From: Winslowiella arboricola
Lineage (GTDB): Bacteria; Pseudomonadota; Gammaproteobacteria; Enterobacterales; Enterobacteriaceae
Length of the DNA stretch: 64,000 nucleotides
Assembly (NCBI RefSeq): GCF_025527015.1
Contig: NZ_JAODIM010000040.1
Span: 248,001 to 312,000, forward strand
Direction: 5' to 3'
The notes under the pieces were generated by a model. It had not been told where the DNA came from. It saw nothing but the letters and a program-made list of their open reading frames with translations, and did no database searches. This document shows positions 63,454 through 64,000 of the stretch, in pieces (the first letter of the stretch is position 1; each line of letters opens with the position of its first letter). A program made the translations under genes and the position numbers.

Positions 63454-64000
63454 CCGCCAGTTCGCTGCCGCTCTGCTCCAGCGCGATAGCTTCACCATGG
63501 GAAAACGCCTGCCGCGTCAGGCCGCTCAGCACCGCGCCCGGCGGCATCTCAATCGCCAGCCCGACTTCGCGCTCGCTGGCGGCCACCATAGCCTCATGCC
63601 AGCAAACGGTATGCGCCATATTCAGCGCTAAATCCTGCGCAATACGCTGCGGCTGCCACAACACGCGGCCGCTGCTGCCGCTGAGATAGCCATAGCGCGG
63701 ACGCTGCAATGTCACCCGGGTAAAAGCCGCCACCAGCTGCTGCGCCGGTGCATTAAGTAACGCGCAGTGCGAGGGCACGCTAACCGCCAGCCGACATGCT
63801 TTGCTTGCTCCTGCCGCCAGCGCACGCTGCGCGGTTGCCGCCATCTGCGCATCGCTACCGGCAATCACCAGTTGCTGTTCAGCATTGATATTCGCCAGAT
63901 ACGTTGCGCCCAGCAATGGCTCCAGCTGGTGCTGCGTCAGACCGACAATCGCGGTAAGACCGTAACCCTGTGGATACGCCTGCTCCATCAGTTCACCACG
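63419..64000 (-). CDS. mdcH: malonate decarboxylase subunit epsilon (malonyl-CoA:ACP transacylase) MdcH, C-terminal part
   Basis: About 194 residues of the C-terminal part are visible; the frame continues past the right edge (RGEL before MEQAYPQGYG). The QAYPQGYGL and VSVPSHCALLNAPAQQL motifs are of the FabD-like acyltransferase fold, with the catalytic-site His in VPSHC. MdcH loads malonyl groups onto the acyl-carrier subunit of malonate decarboxylase. The rest of the mdc operon should lie beyond the window on this strand. Confidence 0.85.
   Translation of the reverse strand, partial: RGELMEQAYPQGYGLTAIVGLTQHQLEPLLGATYLANINAEQQLVIAGSDAQMAATAQRALAAGASKACRLAVSVPSHCALLNAPAQQLVAAFTRVTLQRPRYGYLSGSSGRVLWQPQRIAQDLALNMAHTVCWHEAMVAASEREVGLAIEMPPGAVLSGLTRQAFSHGEAIALEQSGSELAVKLAQRVRALR

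Overview
The window is chromosomal DNA of a gammaproteobacterium of the order Enterobacterales, most likely Erwiniaceae (Pantoea/Erwinia-like). Gene order in the first 20 kb follows the Escherichia coli speB-speA-metK-galP-...-mltC segment almost gene for gene, with proteins that align over their full length to the E. coli versions. The gene content around it (a Tm-1-like pair, membrane-bound gluconate-type dehydrogenase, DUF1989 proteins, malonate decarboxylase) is typical of plant- or environment-associated relatives. Genus assignment is inference from content, not from a marker-gene search.

Layout. 1-20.8 kb: housekeeping core. It holds a partial gene tail, speB, a small unknown membrane-anchored protein, speA with an overlapping yqgB leader gene, metK, galP, sprT, endA, rsmE, gshB, yqgE, ruvX, a PilT-like ATPase, yggS, yggT, rdgB, hemW, yggN, yggL, trmB, mutY, yggX and mltC. 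Relative to E. coli, yggU, ansB/yggM and nupG are missing. 20.9-24.0 kb: a UPF0261 + TIM-barrel pair (the two halves of plant Tm-1) with a divergent TetR regulator, sitting where E. coli has nupG. 24.0-31 kb: speC with a long structured leader and a candidate leader peptide, an orphan GhoS-like protein, two glycosyltransferases plus a flippase, and tRNA-Phe.

31-54.5 kb: accessory catabolic region. It contains a HAD sugar phosphatase; an RpiR-regulated locus with a solute-binding protein, two permeases and three DUF1989 proteins but no ATPase; an MFS sugar transporter; a UPF0303 protein; an exported amidohydrolase; a three-subunit periplasmic FAD/cytochrome c dehydrogenase; a LacI/sugar isomerase pair; and a peptide-type ABC importer flanked by two paralogous FAD oxidoreductases under a MarR regulator. 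54.5-58.7 kb: the matching double ATPase, then an M20 amidohydrolase with YjiG/YjiH. 59-64 kb: ftnA, a PAS-PAS-PAS-GGDEF-EAL protein, mdcR and the end of mdcH at the window edge.

How it fits together. speA+speB (arginine to agmatine to putrescine) and speC (ornithine to putrescine) give both putrescine routes, and metK supplies the S-adenosylmethionine needed for spermidine. The accessory part looks like a set of independent nutrient-uptake modules, each with its own regulator and in several cases a visible palindromic operator candidate. Across the window a family of GC-rich palindromes (core GGGCGGCGAGAACGCCGCCC, with a second core GGGAGCCGTTTTCGGCTCCC) recurs in intergenic gaps, often as facing pairs; this is the most striking structure not explained by genes. 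The best candidate for an undescribed metabolic system is the DUF1989 import locus at 32.0-37.3 kb.
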